A DNA stretch of 64,000 bases from Gracilibacillus alcaliphilus (GCF_016909015.1 NZ_JAFBFA010000013.1:1-64000), one strand, 5' to 3'. Counted from the first letter of the stretch, positions 1-9,569 are shown. The notes: generated by a model not told the origin, from the letters alone. Program-made: numbers and translations.

Positions 1-112
1 TGAAAATGACCGTTGTTTGCCTGGATTAAGCTTTATTTCCAGTGATTTTATGGAAATTGGGTCATTTTCACTCTTGAAATTCCGAGAGTCTATTTCATAA
101 TAGAGCCTCTTG
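1..112. other. Inverted repeats downstream of atpD
   Basis: This is the stretch after the atpD stop codon, up to the window edge. An 11-bp perfect inverted repeat (TGAAAATGACC at 1-11, its complement at 60-70) encloses a smaller one (TTTCCA/TGGAAA). A further imperfect hairpin lies just after atpD. On the minus strand the only ATG or GTG starts are closed by stops within a few codons, so atpC does not begin here. The repeat could be an mRNA-processing or attenuator structure, or one end of a small inserted element. Confidence 0.5.
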
Positions 113-1516
113 TTATGCCATTTGTTTTGCTTTTTCAACGACTTCTTCAATGCGCCCAACCAAACGGAAAGCATCTTCTGGAAGATCATCATATTTACCA
201 TCTAGAATTTCACGGAAACCTTGAACGGTCTCTTGAACTGGCACATAGGAACCAGGCTGACCAGTAAACTGCTCTGCTACGTGGAAATTCTGTGATAAGA
301 AGAACTGGATACGACGTGCACGAGATACTGTTAACTTATCTTCATCAGATAACTCATCCATACCTAAGATAGCAATAATATCCTGTAGTTCTTTATATTT
401 TTGTAATGTTTGCTGTACTTCACGAGCTACATTGTAGTGATCGTCTCCAACAACTGCTGGGTCAAGGGCACGTGATGTGGAAGCAAGTGGATCCACGGCT
501 GGGTAGATACCTTGCTCTGACAGCTTACGATCAAGGTTTGTAGTGGCATCTAAGTGAGCAAATGTTGTTGCAGGTGCCGGATCCGTATAATCATCGGCTG
601 GTACATATACTGCTTGAATAGATGTAACAGAACCTTTGTTAGTAGATGTAATACGCTCTTGCAATTGTCCCATCTCTGTAGCAAGTGTCGGCTGGTAACC
701 TACGGCAGAAGGCATACGGCCTAATAAGGCAGATACCTCAGAACCTGCTTGGGTAAAACGGAAGATGTTATCAATAAATAACAACACGTCCTGACCTTGT
801 TCATCACGGAAGAATTCAGCCATTGTCAAGCCTGTTAATGCTACACGCATACGCGCTCCAGGCGGTTCGTTCATCTGACCGAATACCATCGCTGTTTTCG
901 AGATTACGCCAGAGTCTTTCATTTCATAGTAAAGGTCATTACCTTCACGAGTACGCTCTCCAACACCTGCAAATACGGAAATACCACCGTGTTCTTGAGC
1001 AATGTTGTTGATTAATTCCTGGATAAGTACGGTTTTACCTACACCCGCACCTCCAAATAAACCGATCTTACCACCTTTAATATAAGGTGCTAATAAGTCT
1101 ACTACTTTAATTCCTGTTTCAAGAATTTCCGTTTCTGTCGCTAATTCGTCAAACTTAGGTGCTGGACGGTGAATAGGGTCACGGCGTACCGTGGCACTCA
1201 TCTCTTCATCCAAGTCGATTTTCTCACCTAATACATTGAAGACACGACCTAATGTTTCTTCACCTACTGGCACAGAGATTGGTGCTCCCAAGTCAATTGC
1301 TTCTGCACCACGTTTTACACCTTCAGTACCTGACATCGCAATGGTACGAACGGCATCATCACCTAAGTGAAGTGCTACTTCGACAATAAGCTCTTGTGCT
1401 TCGCCATTAACATCATACTGAATTTTCAACGCATTATAAATTTCAGGGAGTCTGCTGTCATCGAATTTAACGTCAACAACTGGCCCCATGATTTGAATAA
1501 CGTGTCCTTTAGCCAT
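113..1516 (-). CDS. atpD: F1F0 ATP synthase subunit beta
   Basis: Catalytic beta subunit of the F1 sector, carrying the nucleotide sites where ADP and phosphate become ATP as protons pass through F0. The protein has the beta-barrel N-domain, a Walker A loop (GGAGVGKT, near residue 155), a Walker B segment ending in LLFID, and the DELSD motif near residue 385 that couples to subunit gamma. Length is about 467 residues, usual for the family. An upstream in-frame ATG at 1540 exists, but the start at 1516 (MAKGHVIQ) has a clean TAGGAGGG site and matches the family N-terminus. It is the last gene of the atp operon inside the window; atpC is not seen in the remaining 112 bases. Confidence 0.98.
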   Translation of the reverse strand: MAKGHVIQIMGPVVDVKFDDSRLPEIYNALKIQYDVNGEAQELIVEVALHLGDDAVRTIAMSGTEGVKRGAEAIDLGAPISVPVGEETLGRVFNVLGEKIDLDEEMSATVRRDPIHRPAPKFDELATETEILETGIKVVDLLAPYIKGGKIGLFGGAGVGKTVLIQELINNIAQEHGGISVFAGVGERTREGNDLYYEMKDSGVISKTAMVFGQMNEPPGARMRVALTGLTMAEFFRDEQGQDVLLFIDNIFRFTQAGSEVSALLGRMPSAVGYQPTLATEMGQLQERITSTNKGSVTSIQAVYVPADDYTDPAPATTFAHLDATTNLDRKLSEQGIYPAVDPLASTSRALDPAVVGDDHYNVAREVQQTLQKYKELQDIIAILGMDELSDEDKLTVSRARRIQFFLSQNFHVAEQFTGQPGSYVPVQETVQGFREILDGKYDDLPEDAFRLVGRIEEVVEKAKQMA

Positions 1517-1559
1517 CGATTTCCCTCCTAACTTAATCATTCGCTACCGATCAAAAATA

Positions 1560-2426
1560 TTATTCTAATGCAGCGGCTCCACCAACAATTTCGGTAATTT
1601 CCTGTGTGATAGCAGCCTGTCTTGCACGGTTATACTGCAGGGAAAGATCCTCAATAAGATCATCTGCATTATCTGTCGCACTCTTCATAGCAGTCATACG
1701 TGAGGCATGCTCACTTGCCTTACTATCAAGCAATGCTCCGAAAATCAAGCTCTCTGCATACTGTGGCAATAATATATTTAAAATATCTTCTTGGTTTGGT
1801 TCATACTCATACGTACTGTGTACACCAGCTGCATCTTCTGCTAAATCAGTCAGTGGTAAAAGTCTCTTGTCTGTCACTTGTTGGGATATTGCACTAATAA
1901 AGTGATTGTAGAAAATTACTAACTCATCAATCTCCTCTTCGACAAACAACTGAACGGTATCAGAGGTTAACTCTTGGATTTCAGCAAAGCTTGGCTGATC
2001 TGATAAACCTGTCACCTCTTTTAGTATTGGCATATTGCGCTTCTTAAAGAAATCACGGCCAATACGTCCGACAGCAATAATTGCATACTCGTCTGGAGAT
2101 TGATGGTGCTCTTGAATCCTGCGATATACGGCACGAAGAACTCCACTATTGAAGGCTCCAGCCAAACCACGGTCAGAGGTAATTACAAAGTATGCTGTTT
2201 TCTTGACCTCACGAGTCTGTAACATAGGATGTTCTACATCTTCTTCACTTCCAGCAGCAATACTGTTCACTACTTCCTTGATCTTATTACTATAAGGATC
2301 AAAAGCCTTCGCGAACTCTTCTGCCCGTGATAGTTTCGATGCCGATACCATATGCATAGCCTTAGTGATTTGCTTGGTCTTCTGTGTAGATGTTATTCGT
2401 GTTTTAATATCTCTTAACGATGCCAC
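1560..2426 (-). CDS. atpG: F1F0 ATP synthase subunit gamma
   Basis: Central-stalk subunit that rotates inside the alpha3beta3 ring and passes torque from the c-ring to the catalytic sites. The 288-residue protein starts MASLRDIKTRI and ends with the conserved helix RQAAITQEITEIVGGAAAL, the two ends forming the coiled coil of the stalk. Length equals the Bacillus homologue. It lies between atpA and atpD in the standard order with gaps of about 40-70 bases, so it belongs to the same transcript. Confidence 0.97.
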   Translation of the reverse strand: MASLRDIKTRITSTQKTKQITKAMHMVSASKLSRAEEFAKAFDPYSNKIKEVVNSIAAGSEEDVEHPMLQTREVKKTAYFVITSDRGLAGAFNSGVLRAVYRRIQEHHQSPDEYAIIAVGRIGRDFFKKRNMPILKEVTGLSDQPSFAEIQELTSDTVQLFVEEEIDELVIFYNHFISAISQQVTDKRLLPLTDLAEDAAGVHSTYEYEPNQEDILNILLPQYAESLIFGALLDSKASEHASRMTAMKSATDNADDLIEDLSLQYNRARQAAITQEITEIVGGAAALE

Positions 2427-2495
2427 TTCGTTTCACCGCCCTTTCCTTAAAGGTTGACGCTAAGTGCTTGAAAAAATTTTTCTGCTCATTACTGC

Positions 2496-4004
2496 TTATT
2501 CAGATACAATGAAAGTCTTCTTGAAGCTTTCGATAGCTGCACGCATGTCATTATCATCCGCTAATGCACCTGTATCGCGTACAGTAGCTAACAGTTCCGG
2601 CTTGTTATTCTCTAACCAAGTTAGGAATTCTTCTTCAAAACGAGTAATGTCTTCTACTGGAATATCATCTAAGAAGCCTTTTGTCAGGGCATAGATGATC
2701 ATTACTTGTTTCTCTACTACCAATGGCTTATGAAGACCTTGCTTTAATACTTCAACTGTACGTGCACCACGATTTAACTTCGCCTGTGTTGCCTTATCAA
2801 GGTCTGAACCGAACTGAGCAAATGCCTCTAATTCACGGAAAGAAGCCAAGTCAAGACGAAGTGTACCTGCTACTTTCTTCATCGCTTTAATCTGTGCGGA
2901 ACCACCTACACGTGATACAGATAAACCTGGGTTAATCGCTGGTCGAACACCAGAGAAGAACAAGTCAGACTGTAAGAAGATTTGTCCGTCTGTGATTGAG
3001 ATTACGTTGGTAGGGATATATGCAGAAATATCTCCTGCTTGTGTTTCAACAAATGGAAGTGCAGTTAAAGAACCTCCACCTTTGGCATCACTAAGCTTCG
3101 CTGCACGCTCTAATAAACGAGAGTGTAAGTAGAATACATCCCCAGGGAATGCCTCACGACCTGGCGGACGGCGTAATAATAAGGAAAGCTCACGATATGC
3201 GTTCGCTTGTTTTGTTAAGTCATCATATACAACTAGGACATGCTTTCCGTTGTACATGAATTCTTCACCCATGGATACACCCGCATATGGTGCCAAATAT
3301 TGAAGCGGTGCCGGATCACTGGAACCAGCAGATACAACGATAGTATAATCTAATGCGCCATACTTACGTAATACTTCTACTGTCCCACGAACAGTAGAGT
3401 CTTTCTGACCAATAGCAACATAGATACAGATCATATTTTCAGTCTTTTGATTTAAGATCGTATCGATCGCTACAGTAGTCTTACCTGTTTGACGGTCACC
3501 AATGATTAACTCACGCTGACCACGACCAATCGGTACTAAGGCATCAATCGCCTTGATCCCTGTTTGTAATGGCTCATCTACTGATTTACGGTCCATTACA
3601 CCAGGTGCTGGAGATTCTAATGGACGGGTTTTTGTTGTTTCCACTGGACCTTTACCATCAATTGGCTGGCCTAGCGGGTTCACCACGCGTCCGATAAGTT
3701 CCTCCCCTACTGGCACTTCCATAATACGGCCTGTACGGCGAACTTCATCCCCTTCACGAATTTCTGTATATGGTCCAAGGATTACAATCCCGACATTGGA
3801 TTCTTCTAAGTTTTGTGCCATACCCATGACACCATTTGAAAATTCGACAAGCTCACCAGACATGACGTTATCTAACCCATGTGCACGTGCGATACCATCA
3901 CCGATCTCGATAACCGTACCTACATCACTTACTTCAATATCTGAATCATAGCTTTCGATTTGCTGCTTAATCAGTGCACTGATTTCTTCAGCTTTAATGC
4001 TCAT
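2496..4004 (-). CDS. atpA: F1F0 ATP synthase subunit alpha
   Basis: Non-catalytic nucleotide-binding subunit of the F1 head. It is 502 residues, exactly the usual Bacillus length. Walker A is GDRQTGKT (near residue 170), and the conserved VSRVGGSAQ stretch and the arginine-containing signature YPRSGR-like region follow in the C-terminal half. The start at 4004 has GGGGTGA about six bases upstream. It sits directly after atpH (21-base gap) in canonical operon order. Confidence 0.97.
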   Translation of the reverse strand: MSIKAEEISALIKQQIESYDSDIEVSDVGTVIEIGDGIARAHGLDNVMSGELVEFSNGVMGMAQNLEESNVGIVILGPYTEIREGDEVRRTGRIMEVPVGEELIGRVVNPLGQPIDGKGPVETTKTRPLESPAPGVMDRKSVDEPLQTGIKAIDALVPIGRGQRELIIGDRQTGKTTVAIDTILNQKTENMICIYVAIGQKDSTVRGTVEVLRKYGALDYTIVVSAGSSDPAPLQYLAPYAGVSMGEEFMYNGKHVLVVYDDLTKQANAYRELSLLLRRPPGREAFPGDVFYLHSRLLERAAKLSDAKGGGSLTALPFVETQAGDISAYIPTNVISITDGQIFLQSDLFFSGVRPAINPGLSVSRVGGSAQIKAMKKVAGTLRLDLASFRELEAFAQFGSDLDKATQAKLNRGARTVEVLKQGLHKPLVVEKQVMIIYALTKGFLDDIPVEDITRFEEEFLTWLENNKPELLATVRDTGALADDNDMRAAIESFKKTFIVSE

Positions 4005-4025
4005 GCCATTTCACCCCTATCGTTC

Positions 4026-4568
4026 TTAATTTACTGCTGTTATTTGTCGCTCTAAGCGGTTCAACTTACCTTTAATTGATCCATCATACACAGTATTGCC
4101 AATACGGATACGGATACCGCCCAGTATAGAAGGATCTACTATATTGTTTATTTTTAAGGCACTTACGTTTAATTTCCTGGTAAATACACCTTGCAATGCT
4201 TGCTGTTCTTCCTGTGTCAACTCTCGCGCTGAATATACGGCAGCTTCTTCGATGCCTTTTACTTTATTATTAAACGTGATAAAATGATCGGCAACTTCGG
4301 GAACAATCTTTTCATTATGGCGGTCAACAAGCATAAAAAGAGTATGTAATACATCCTTTGAAAAGCCTGTGAACGCTGAAGTAAGAAGTTCTTTCTTTTT
4401 CTCTGCAGCTACTTTTGGATGCTGCAAAAATGCAAGTAACTCTGCATTAGTAATGAAAACTTCTTTTACAGTCGTTAATTCCGCTTCTAACACATCGGCA
4501 GTTCCTTTAGTTTGAGCTATTTCGAAAAGAGCTTCTGCATAACGTTTAGCTACAGTCGTATTACTCAT
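4026..4568 (-). CDS. atpH: F1F0 ATP synthase subunit delta
   Basis: Peripheral-stalk subunit linking the top of F1 to the b dimer. It is 180 residues, with the N-terminal helical domain starting MSNTTVAKRYAEALFEIA and the C-terminal GGIRIRIGNTVYDGSIKGKL signature typical of the delta/OSCP family. Its ATG overlaps the atpF stop codon (ATGA), indicating translational coupling with subunit b, its binding partner. Confidence 0.96.
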   Translation of the reverse strand: MSNTTVAKRYAEALFEIAQTKGTADVLEAELTTVKEVFITNAELLAFLQHPKVAAEKKKELLTSAFTGFSKDVLHTLFMLVDRHNEKIVPEVADHFITFNNKVKGIEEAAVYSARELTQEEQQALQGVFTRKLNVSALKINNIVDPSILGGIRIRIGNTVYDGSIKGKLNRLERQITAVN

Positions 4569-5092
4569 CGCTCTTCTCCTACCTCTTTAATGTAGTCACT
4601 GATCAATTGCTCTTGATCTTCTGCATTAATTTCTTTCTCAATTACCTTCGTGGCAATTTGTACAGATAAGGTTGCCACTTGTGCCTGAAGTGCTTCAACT
4701 GCTTTTTCTTTTTCACGTGCAATATCTTCTTCAGCTGATTTCTTAATGCGAACGGCTGCTTCGTTAGCGGCCTCCATAATCGAACGTTCTTGGTCGATCG
4801 CTGCTTTCTTCGCATCTTCAATAATTCTCTGTGCTTCTTGGCGAGTTGATTTCAGCTGTTCATTAGCTTCTTGTGCAGCCTTCTCTGCTTCCACACGATT
4901 CTTCTCAGCCGTTTCAATCTCATTCGCAATATGATTCTCACGTTCTTCCATTTTGTTCATTAACGGACCCCATGCGAATTTCTTTAATAAAGCTAGTAAA
5001 ATTAAAAAGCTGACGATAGAAAACACCATGTCGCCACCCTGCAATCCACCAATTGACGCCTGAATGACGAGTCCATCTGTTAACAGTTGCAC
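4565..5092 (-). CDS. atpF: F1F0 ATP synthase subunit b
   Basis: Stator subunit that anchors F1 to the membrane. It has one N-terminal membrane segment (about residues 25-45, VFSIVSFLILLALLKKFAWG) followed by a long charged alpha-helix rich in E, K, A and Q that dimerises as a coiled coil. Two in-frame GTG codons compete as start. The upstream one (5101) overlaps the AAGGAG site, so the GTG at 5092, eight bases after AAGGAG, is preferred and gives 175 residues. It overlaps atpH by four bases and follows atpE after about 200 bases, a longer gap than elsewhere in the operon. Confidence 0.95.
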   Translation of the reverse strand: MQLLTDGLVIQASIGGLQGGDMVFSIVSFLILLALLKKFAWGPLMNKMEERENHIANEIETAEKNRVEAEKAAQEANEQLKSTRQEAQRIIEDAKKAAIDQERSIMEAANEAAVRIKKSAEEDIAREKEKAVEALQAQVATLSVQIATKVIEKEINAEDQEQLISDYIKEVGEER

Positions 5093-5294
5093 AGTGCTCA
5101 CTCCTTCCCACTCCGATAGTTGTATCTATTGAAAAATTCATTTTCATTGATTGTATATTACATGCCAGCTAGTGACATCCCCTTGTTACAAAGGAATGGC
5201 GAAGGTTGTCTGAGACGAACTTCGCCACTCTGCATTATTCAATAAGAAGATACACATGGAGCATAATTGCTCCACACGTCTTCTGCTATCTACG

Positions 5295-5501
5295 TTACAT
5301 TACCATAAAGGCAATTACTACGGCGAAAATTGGAATCGCCTCTACTAACGCTACCCCGATAAACATAGTTGTTTGAAGTGGACCTCTTAATTCTGGCTGA
5401 CGTGCGATCCCTTCTACTGTACGACTTACGATATTACTAACCCCAAAACCAGCACCAAGTGCCGCTAAACCAATTGCAATTGCAGCTGCTAAAGCTTCCA
5501 T
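5295..5501 (-). CDS. atpE: F1F0 ATP synthase subunit c
   Basis: Membrane-ring subunit that carries protons, 68 residues in two transmembrane helices joined by the conserved polar loop RQPE. Helix 2 holds the carboxylate in GVALVEAIP. The residue after this Glu is Ala rather than Ser/Thr, and the Gln of sodium-binding rings is absent, so proton coupling is inferred. The first proline of the PxxExxP form reported in extreme alkaliphiles is also absent. A strong AAAGGAGG site precedes the ATG. Confidence 0.97.
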   Translation of the reverse strand: MEALAAAIAIGLAALGAGFGVSNIVSRTVEGIARQPELRGPLQTTMFIGVALVEAIPIFAVVIAFMVM

Positions 5502-5549
5502 TACTTGTTTCCTCCTTTAAAATGTATAAATAATTAAGATAATATTATG

Positions 5550-6284
5550 TTAATGGTCTTCGCTCACTTTGTGAGAAATATAAACCATTGTTAACATGGT
5601 AAAAATAAATGCTTGAATAGCTCCTAAGAACATACCAAAACCTTGCCACGCCATCATCGGTATAATGGAAGCGACAGTTGTAAAAGGTACAGCTATCATT
5701 GCCATTTTCGTGATAAGAGATAGTAGTATTTCTTTTGCAAAGACGTTACCGAAAAGACGTAGACCTAGTGTCAAAGTATTTGTAAATTCCTCAATAATTT
5801 TGAAAGGCAATAAGAATGGTACTGGGCTGATAAACCCTTTGCAGTAGGCTTTGAACCCTCTTACCTTTATCCCATAATAGTGACTTAGAAGGACAACTAA
5901 CCCTGCTAAGGATAATGTAACTGTTGCATCAGCTGTTGGTGATTTCCACCATAATGTATGTCCAACTACACCCATAAAGATGACCCCAAGCATATTACTT
6001 ACGAAGACAAACACCAATAGAGTTAGTCCAAGCGGTAAAAATACTTTACCGGTTTTCCAGCCCATTGTATCTCCAATAATCCCTTTAACAAAATCAACAA
6101 TCCATTCCATGAAGTTTTGAAAACCTGTAGGCTTCATTTGCAGTTTCCTTGCTCCCAGTGTACAAATAATAAACACAATTACAGAGGAAACAAATACCAT
6201 CAACGTTGTTGACAGGTTAAAATCCAGCCAAGGAACACCGAACAGGTCTTCCAACATCGGTGATTCGTGATCCAATTCCTTCAC
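5550..6284 (-). CDS. atpB: F1F0 ATP synthase subunit a
   Basis: F0 subunit a, which forms the two proton half-channels against the c-ring. It is 244 residues with about five to six membrane helices. The essential Arg lies in NTLTLGLRLFGNVFA, and the C-terminal segment GAIQAFIFTMLTMVYIS is conserved. The predicted start is a GTG one base after the atpI stop, with AGGGAAG just upstream inside the end of atpI, suggesting coupled translation. Confidence 0.96.
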   Translation of the reverse strand: MKELDHESPMLEDLFGVPWLDFNLSTTLMVFVSSVIVFIICTLGARKLQMKPTGFQNFMEWIVDFVKGIIGDTMGWKTGKVFLPLGLTLLVFVFVSNMLGVIFMGVVGHTLWWKSPTADATVTLSLAGLVVLLSHYYGIKVRGFKAYCKGFISPVPFLLPFKIIEEFTNTLTLGLRLFGNVFAKEILLSLITKMAMIAVPFTTVASIIPMMAWQGFGMFLGAIQAFIFTMLTMVYISHKVSEDH

Positions 6285-6285
6285 C

Positions 6286-6669
6286 TCACTTCCCTTTTCT
6301 AGTCATAAACATAATAGATATTGCAAAATCTATCATAATAACAACATAGGTTGTCATTAATCCAAAAACAACGGCCATCAAATGGAAATGTTCTTCAAAA
6401 CGCATAGCAATAACTATTGCTAATGCAGGTGCAGCTAGTCTAATAAATGTTCCAATCCCTTTCGTGCGGCCACTCTCGGCCACAGATTGTCCAAATTGAT
6501 CGATTTTACGCTGCATGATCCATAAACTGTAGAAACTCAGTGCTGCTCCCAGCAGGAGTCCGAGGAAGATTCTTGTATATGGGGTAAAGCCCCAGCCAAG
6601 AACAAAAATGGCAAGAAGGAAGAACATCCATTTACGCTGACGGGTTACCATTTGACTAAATTGATCCAT
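6286..6669 (-). CDS. atpI: ATP synthase assembly protein AtpI
   Basis: Small membrane protein (127 residues, four predicted membrane helices) at the head of many Bacillus atp operons, implicated in c-ring assembly and Mg2+ handling. It starts MDQFSQMVTRQRKW and has hydrophobic stretches around residues 14-32, 34-50, 75-90 and 95-117. It is tightly packed between atpZ (2-base gap) and atpB (1-base gap). Family and position support the name; sequence conservation in this family is low. Confidence 0.88.
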   Translation of the reverse strand: MDQFSQMVTRQRKWMFFLLAIFVLGWGFTPYTRIFLGLLLGAALSFYSLWIMQRKIDQFGQSVAESGRTKGIGTFIRLAAPALAIVIAMRFEEHFHLMAVVFGLMTTYVVIMIDFAISIMFMTRKGK

Positions 6670-6671
6670 AA

Positions 6672-6893
6672 TTACTCGTCCCCCGTGATTTCTCTTACGT
6701 AATGAATGGTTCCGTATATACCGGCTCCTATTCCTAGAAGAAGCCCTAATACTAAAAAAAGTGGTGAAGTTGATAAGTGGTTGTCTATATACCTGCCAAT
6801 GAACAATCCCAGTAATGGACCGCCGACAAGTTGTGACAAAATCGCAGAATAAATGGCAAATCCGTAGTAACCTTTTTCTTTAGGTGGTGACAT
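6672..6893 (-). CDS. atpZ: AtpZ/AtpI-family protein
   Basis: Small two-helix membrane protein (73 residues) that is the first gene of the operon. The pattern GFAIYSAILSQLVGGPLLG, then GRYIDNHL, then a second glycine-rich helix is that of the AtpZ family, which works with AtpI. The ATG at 6893 has a GAGGTGA site four to five bases upstream. A longer reading starting at 6929 lacks a ribosome site, so the shorter start is chosen. Confidence 0.85.
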   Translation of the reverse strand: MSPPKEKGYYGFAIYSAILSQLVGGPLLGLFIGRYIDNHLSTSPLFLVLGLLLGIGAGIYGTIHYVREITGDE

Positions 6894-7289
6894 TTGCTCA
6901 CCTCGGTTGCTCCATTGAGATTTCCACATAAGTATGGAATCTATTACTCACTGACGTGTGTAGTGGACAATAGATTATACACTGTTTACACGACGAATTT
7001 TTACCAGTAGAAAGATAGAATATTGCTCTTATGTATATGCATATGAAAACGATGACCTATCCAAAAATGTTGCCACTACCTTGAAACCCTTATCATCCAT
7101 ACTAGATTAGAATACAATAGAGCCCTTATAATGTCAATCCAAATTTAAGACAAAAAGCAAAAATAAACGGTCATATTTCAACATTTTTTATAAAAATCCT
7201 CATTTTCAAGCTATTATTTAGTTTCAGACGGTTTTTGAATAAAATGTGACAATTAGTTCGAGTTTCGAAGCACCTGTCTGCCATGGGAA
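6894..7289 (-). promoter_or_regulatory. Intergenic region with candidate atp operon promoter
   Basis: About 400 bases between the protease gene and atpZ. Reading toward atpZ, a perfect TATAAT lies at 6974-6979 (complement strand), preceded by TG as in extended -10 promoters; the -35 is poor. It is about 80 bases before the atpZ start. I see no riboswitch or further gene in the remaining AT-rich sequence. Confidence 0.45.
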
Positions 7290-7320
7290 AACAGGATGCA
7301 GCTAACCGCCCCATCCTGTT
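7290..7320 (-). terminator. Hairpin at the end of the protease gene
   Basis: A 9-bp perfect inverted repeat (AACAGGATG/CATCCTGTT) spans the stop codon of the S8 protease gene and is followed on the minus strand by a short TTTT. It is a plausible but weak intrinsic terminator separating the protease from the atp operon. Confidence 0.5.
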
Positions 7321-9368
7321 TGATATTGATATACTTCACCCGCTTTGGTTTCGATGGTAATATTTGCAATATACGGGCGTTCCAGCAATTCTTCCTCCTG
7401 AATTTCGCCTTCCCAGACACCTTGTGGGACGTCCTCTGCTTCATCCACTGTAGCGACAAAGGCAAATGTCTGTGGATCATACAGATCGATCGTTAACCGC
7501 TTGGCTTCCTCAACGAGATACAGCTTATAGTAATAATGATCATCCAATGGTGTCACACTCAGTTCTAACCCCATAACTTGAGGTACTTCTGCTTGATCAG
7601 TCACATACATATATGGTAATGGCCGATCATTTAAGTAAAGATAGCCTTGATTAATCCCTTCTGATTGGCTGTTGGTTCTAATTGTTGCTTGTATCGTCAG
7701 TTCCCTTTTTTCATTAGGCTCTAATTGAAAGCTTGGCGGTAATTGAAAGCGGATCTCTTGTTCTTGCGGCGGGAGAGAGAATTTGTATTGTTGTGTTTGC
7801 TGTGAAACATTTTCGACAACCAGCTTCGCCGATACTTGTTCGCTTAAGTCAGTTCGTTGGCCAAATGATAATAATGACTGGTAGATTAATGTATCTGTCT
7901 CAATAGCTGCCTGCGGATCTACTTTTCCTGCTCCTTGTTCTACTGGTTGATAGCCGTCTAATGGATGGGCTGTTGTCAGAAGAGCTGCTTTTAATTGTGC
8001 TGGAGTCCAATCAGGGTGTGCTTCTTTTATTAACGCCAAGATGCCAGCCACATGCGGGGCTGCCATACTTGTCCCGCTTAATGCTTGATATCCTTCAGGC
8101 ACGGTGCTGACTATTTCTGCACCTGGTGCGACAATTTCCGGCTTGATTGCCCAGTTTACTGTTACAGGCCCTCTTGAACTAAAGTCGGTTATTGTATCTG
8201 ATACAGGCTCATGCTCTAACAAGAGATACCCCGGATGATCGGTCAGCCAGTCTCCGTCCTCCTTGGAAATAGCTGCAACCGGGATCGATACATCGGCTTC
8301 TACTGCTCCTTGAAACAGCCCAGGTTCTTTATTGGCAATCAGCAAGGCTGCGGCACCTTGCTGCTCAGCTTCAATGGCCAACTGGGCAAATGGAATGTCA
8401 CTTCTTTCTGTGATGAGAATTTTGTCATGTCCTTGGAGTTGCTGCAAGTCGGTCGTTACTTTTACATCCTTGGTAAAATCCCAAGGAACAGAACCTTCCA
8501 TTGGAACTATTTCAATTCTTTTTTGTTGAAATCGGTCATAGAGATAGGGTTGTTGAAGTTCTGGTGTGGAGGCCCCCACCGATACGACTTGGCTTGCTGT
8601 GGCCGGAGATCCTACCGTCCACAGGTCTGGCCCTGTGTTTCCATTGGCTATTACGACAGTCACCCCAAATTCAGCTGCCCGATTAACGGCTACACTGGTC
8701 GGCCAATCCGGGCCATTGATCGAATTTCCCAAGGATAAATTAATAATATCCATTCCATCTTTCACAGCCCTTTCGATAGCTGCCATTACTTGAATAGAAT
8801 TGCCTGCACCACCGGGTCCTAATGCCCTATAGGCATATAACTCCGCCTCAGGGGCAATTCCTGTCATTTTACCGTTTGCTGCAATAATACCAGCGACGTG
8901 TGTTCCATGTGTAGTGGGAATACCTTGCTCGACCTTTGTCTCCATTGGATCATCATCAAGATCGACAAGATCATAGCCGCCTTGATAACTTGCTTGCAGA
9001 TCTGGATGTGTATAATCTATCCCGGTATCAATTACCCCTACCTTGACTCCCTTACCGGTATAAGGAAGCTGTTCCTGTAGTATAAAAGGAATGCTTTGAT
9101 TGATATTACCTGTGTCTCGAAGTGCTTGATAGGTTTGAGCAGGGTATGTTTTTTTGATAAAAGGCTGTTTTCTTAACTTCTGAAGGTTTCGTTGGTCAGT
9201 TTGAATGGCAATCCCATTGAATATCGTGTCATATACTTCAAGAATATCTATTTGTGGATAATACGTTTCCAGCATTTCCACCGTTTCTTGCGGATCATCC
9301 TCTACCTCGATAATGAGCGAAAGATCTGGTGGAGAGAGGAATAACATAAGAGAAAACAAAATCGACAT
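7302..9368 (-). CDS. Secreted subtilisin-like serine protease, Vpr type
   Basis: S8-family endopeptidase of 688 residues. A short hydrophobic N-terminus (MSILFSLMLFLS) suggests export. An I9-type propeptide covers about residues 15-80. The peptidase domain shows Asp114 (VIDTGID), His154 (HGTHVAG), oxyanion Asn244 (GNTG) and Ser434 (SGTSMAAP), with a protease-associated domain inserted at about 290-380, as in Bacillus Vpr. The C-terminal 200 residues look like beta-rich Fn3-type modules. A GTG at 9377 is in frame but overlaps the GGAG site, so the ATG at 9368, eight bases after AAGGAG, is preferred. It is a single-gene unit and could degrade extracellular protein or process surface proteins; the substrate is unknown. 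Confidence 0.92.
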   Translation of the reverse strand: MSILFSLMLFLSPPDLSLIIEVEDDPQETVEMLETYYPQIDILEVYDTIFNGIAIQTDQRNLQKLRKQPFIKKTYPAQTYQALRDTGNINQSIPFILQEQLPYTGKGVKVGVIDTGIDYTHPDLQASYQGGYDLVDLDDDPMETKVEQGIPTTHGTHVAGIIAANGKMTGIAPEAELYAYRALGPGGAGNSIQVMAAIERAVKDGMDIINLSLGNSINGPDWPTSVAVNRAAEFGVTVVIANGNTGPDLWTVGSPATASQVVSVGASTPELQQPYLYDRFQQKRIEIVPMEGSVPWDFTKDVKVTTDLQQLQGHDKILITERSDIPFAQLAIEAEQQGAAALLIANKEPGLFQGAVEADVSIPVAAISKEDGDWLTDHPGYLLLEHEPVSDTITDFSSRGPVTVNWAIKPEIVAPGAEIVSTVPEGYQALSGTSMAAPHVAGILALIKEAHPDWTPAQLKAALLTTAHPLDGYQPVEQGAGKVDPQAAIETDTLIYQSLLSFGQRTDLSEQVSAKLVVENVSQQTQQYKFSLPPQEQEIRFQLPPSFQLEPNEKRELTIQATIRTNSQSEGINQGYLYLNDRPLPYMYVTDQAEVPQVMGLELSVTPLDDHYYYKLYLVEEAKRLTIDLYDPQTFAFVATVDEAEDVPQGVWEGEIQEEELLERPYIANITIETKAGEVYQYQTGWGG

Positions 9369-9388
9369 ACATCGCACTCCTTTTTGGA

Positions 9389-9408
9389 TAGGAGGTTGTT
9401 CAAAAAGT
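9389..9408. repeat. Solo TTGTTCAAAAAGTC repeat end
   Basis: The motif GGTTGTTCAAAAAGTC lies just upstream of the protease gene. The same motif or its complement recurs in other gaps here (23513, 23824, 25523, 42174 and weaker at 59305), which marks it as an element terminus rather than a local promoter part. Confidence 0.5.
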
Positions 9409-9504
9409 CACCAATCGATAAGCGGTAAATGTCTTCGTTGGCAAGTTTGTGAACACATACCATAGGGGTAGTATGAATCAGTTGCAATGAAGATATGTAT
9501 AGAG

Positions 9505-9556
9505 AAAAAAAGAGGTCCCGAATGCTTAAGAAAGAGAGGTATAAGCACTCGGAACC
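9505..9556 (-). terminator. Rho-independent terminator of upp
   Basis: A long stem of about 15 bp (arms at 9514-9528 and 9542-9556, one or two mismatches) is followed on the minus strand by TCTTTTTTT. It is placed 14 bases after the upp stop. Confidence 0.9.
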
Positions 9557-9569
9557 CTTTTAGAATTGT

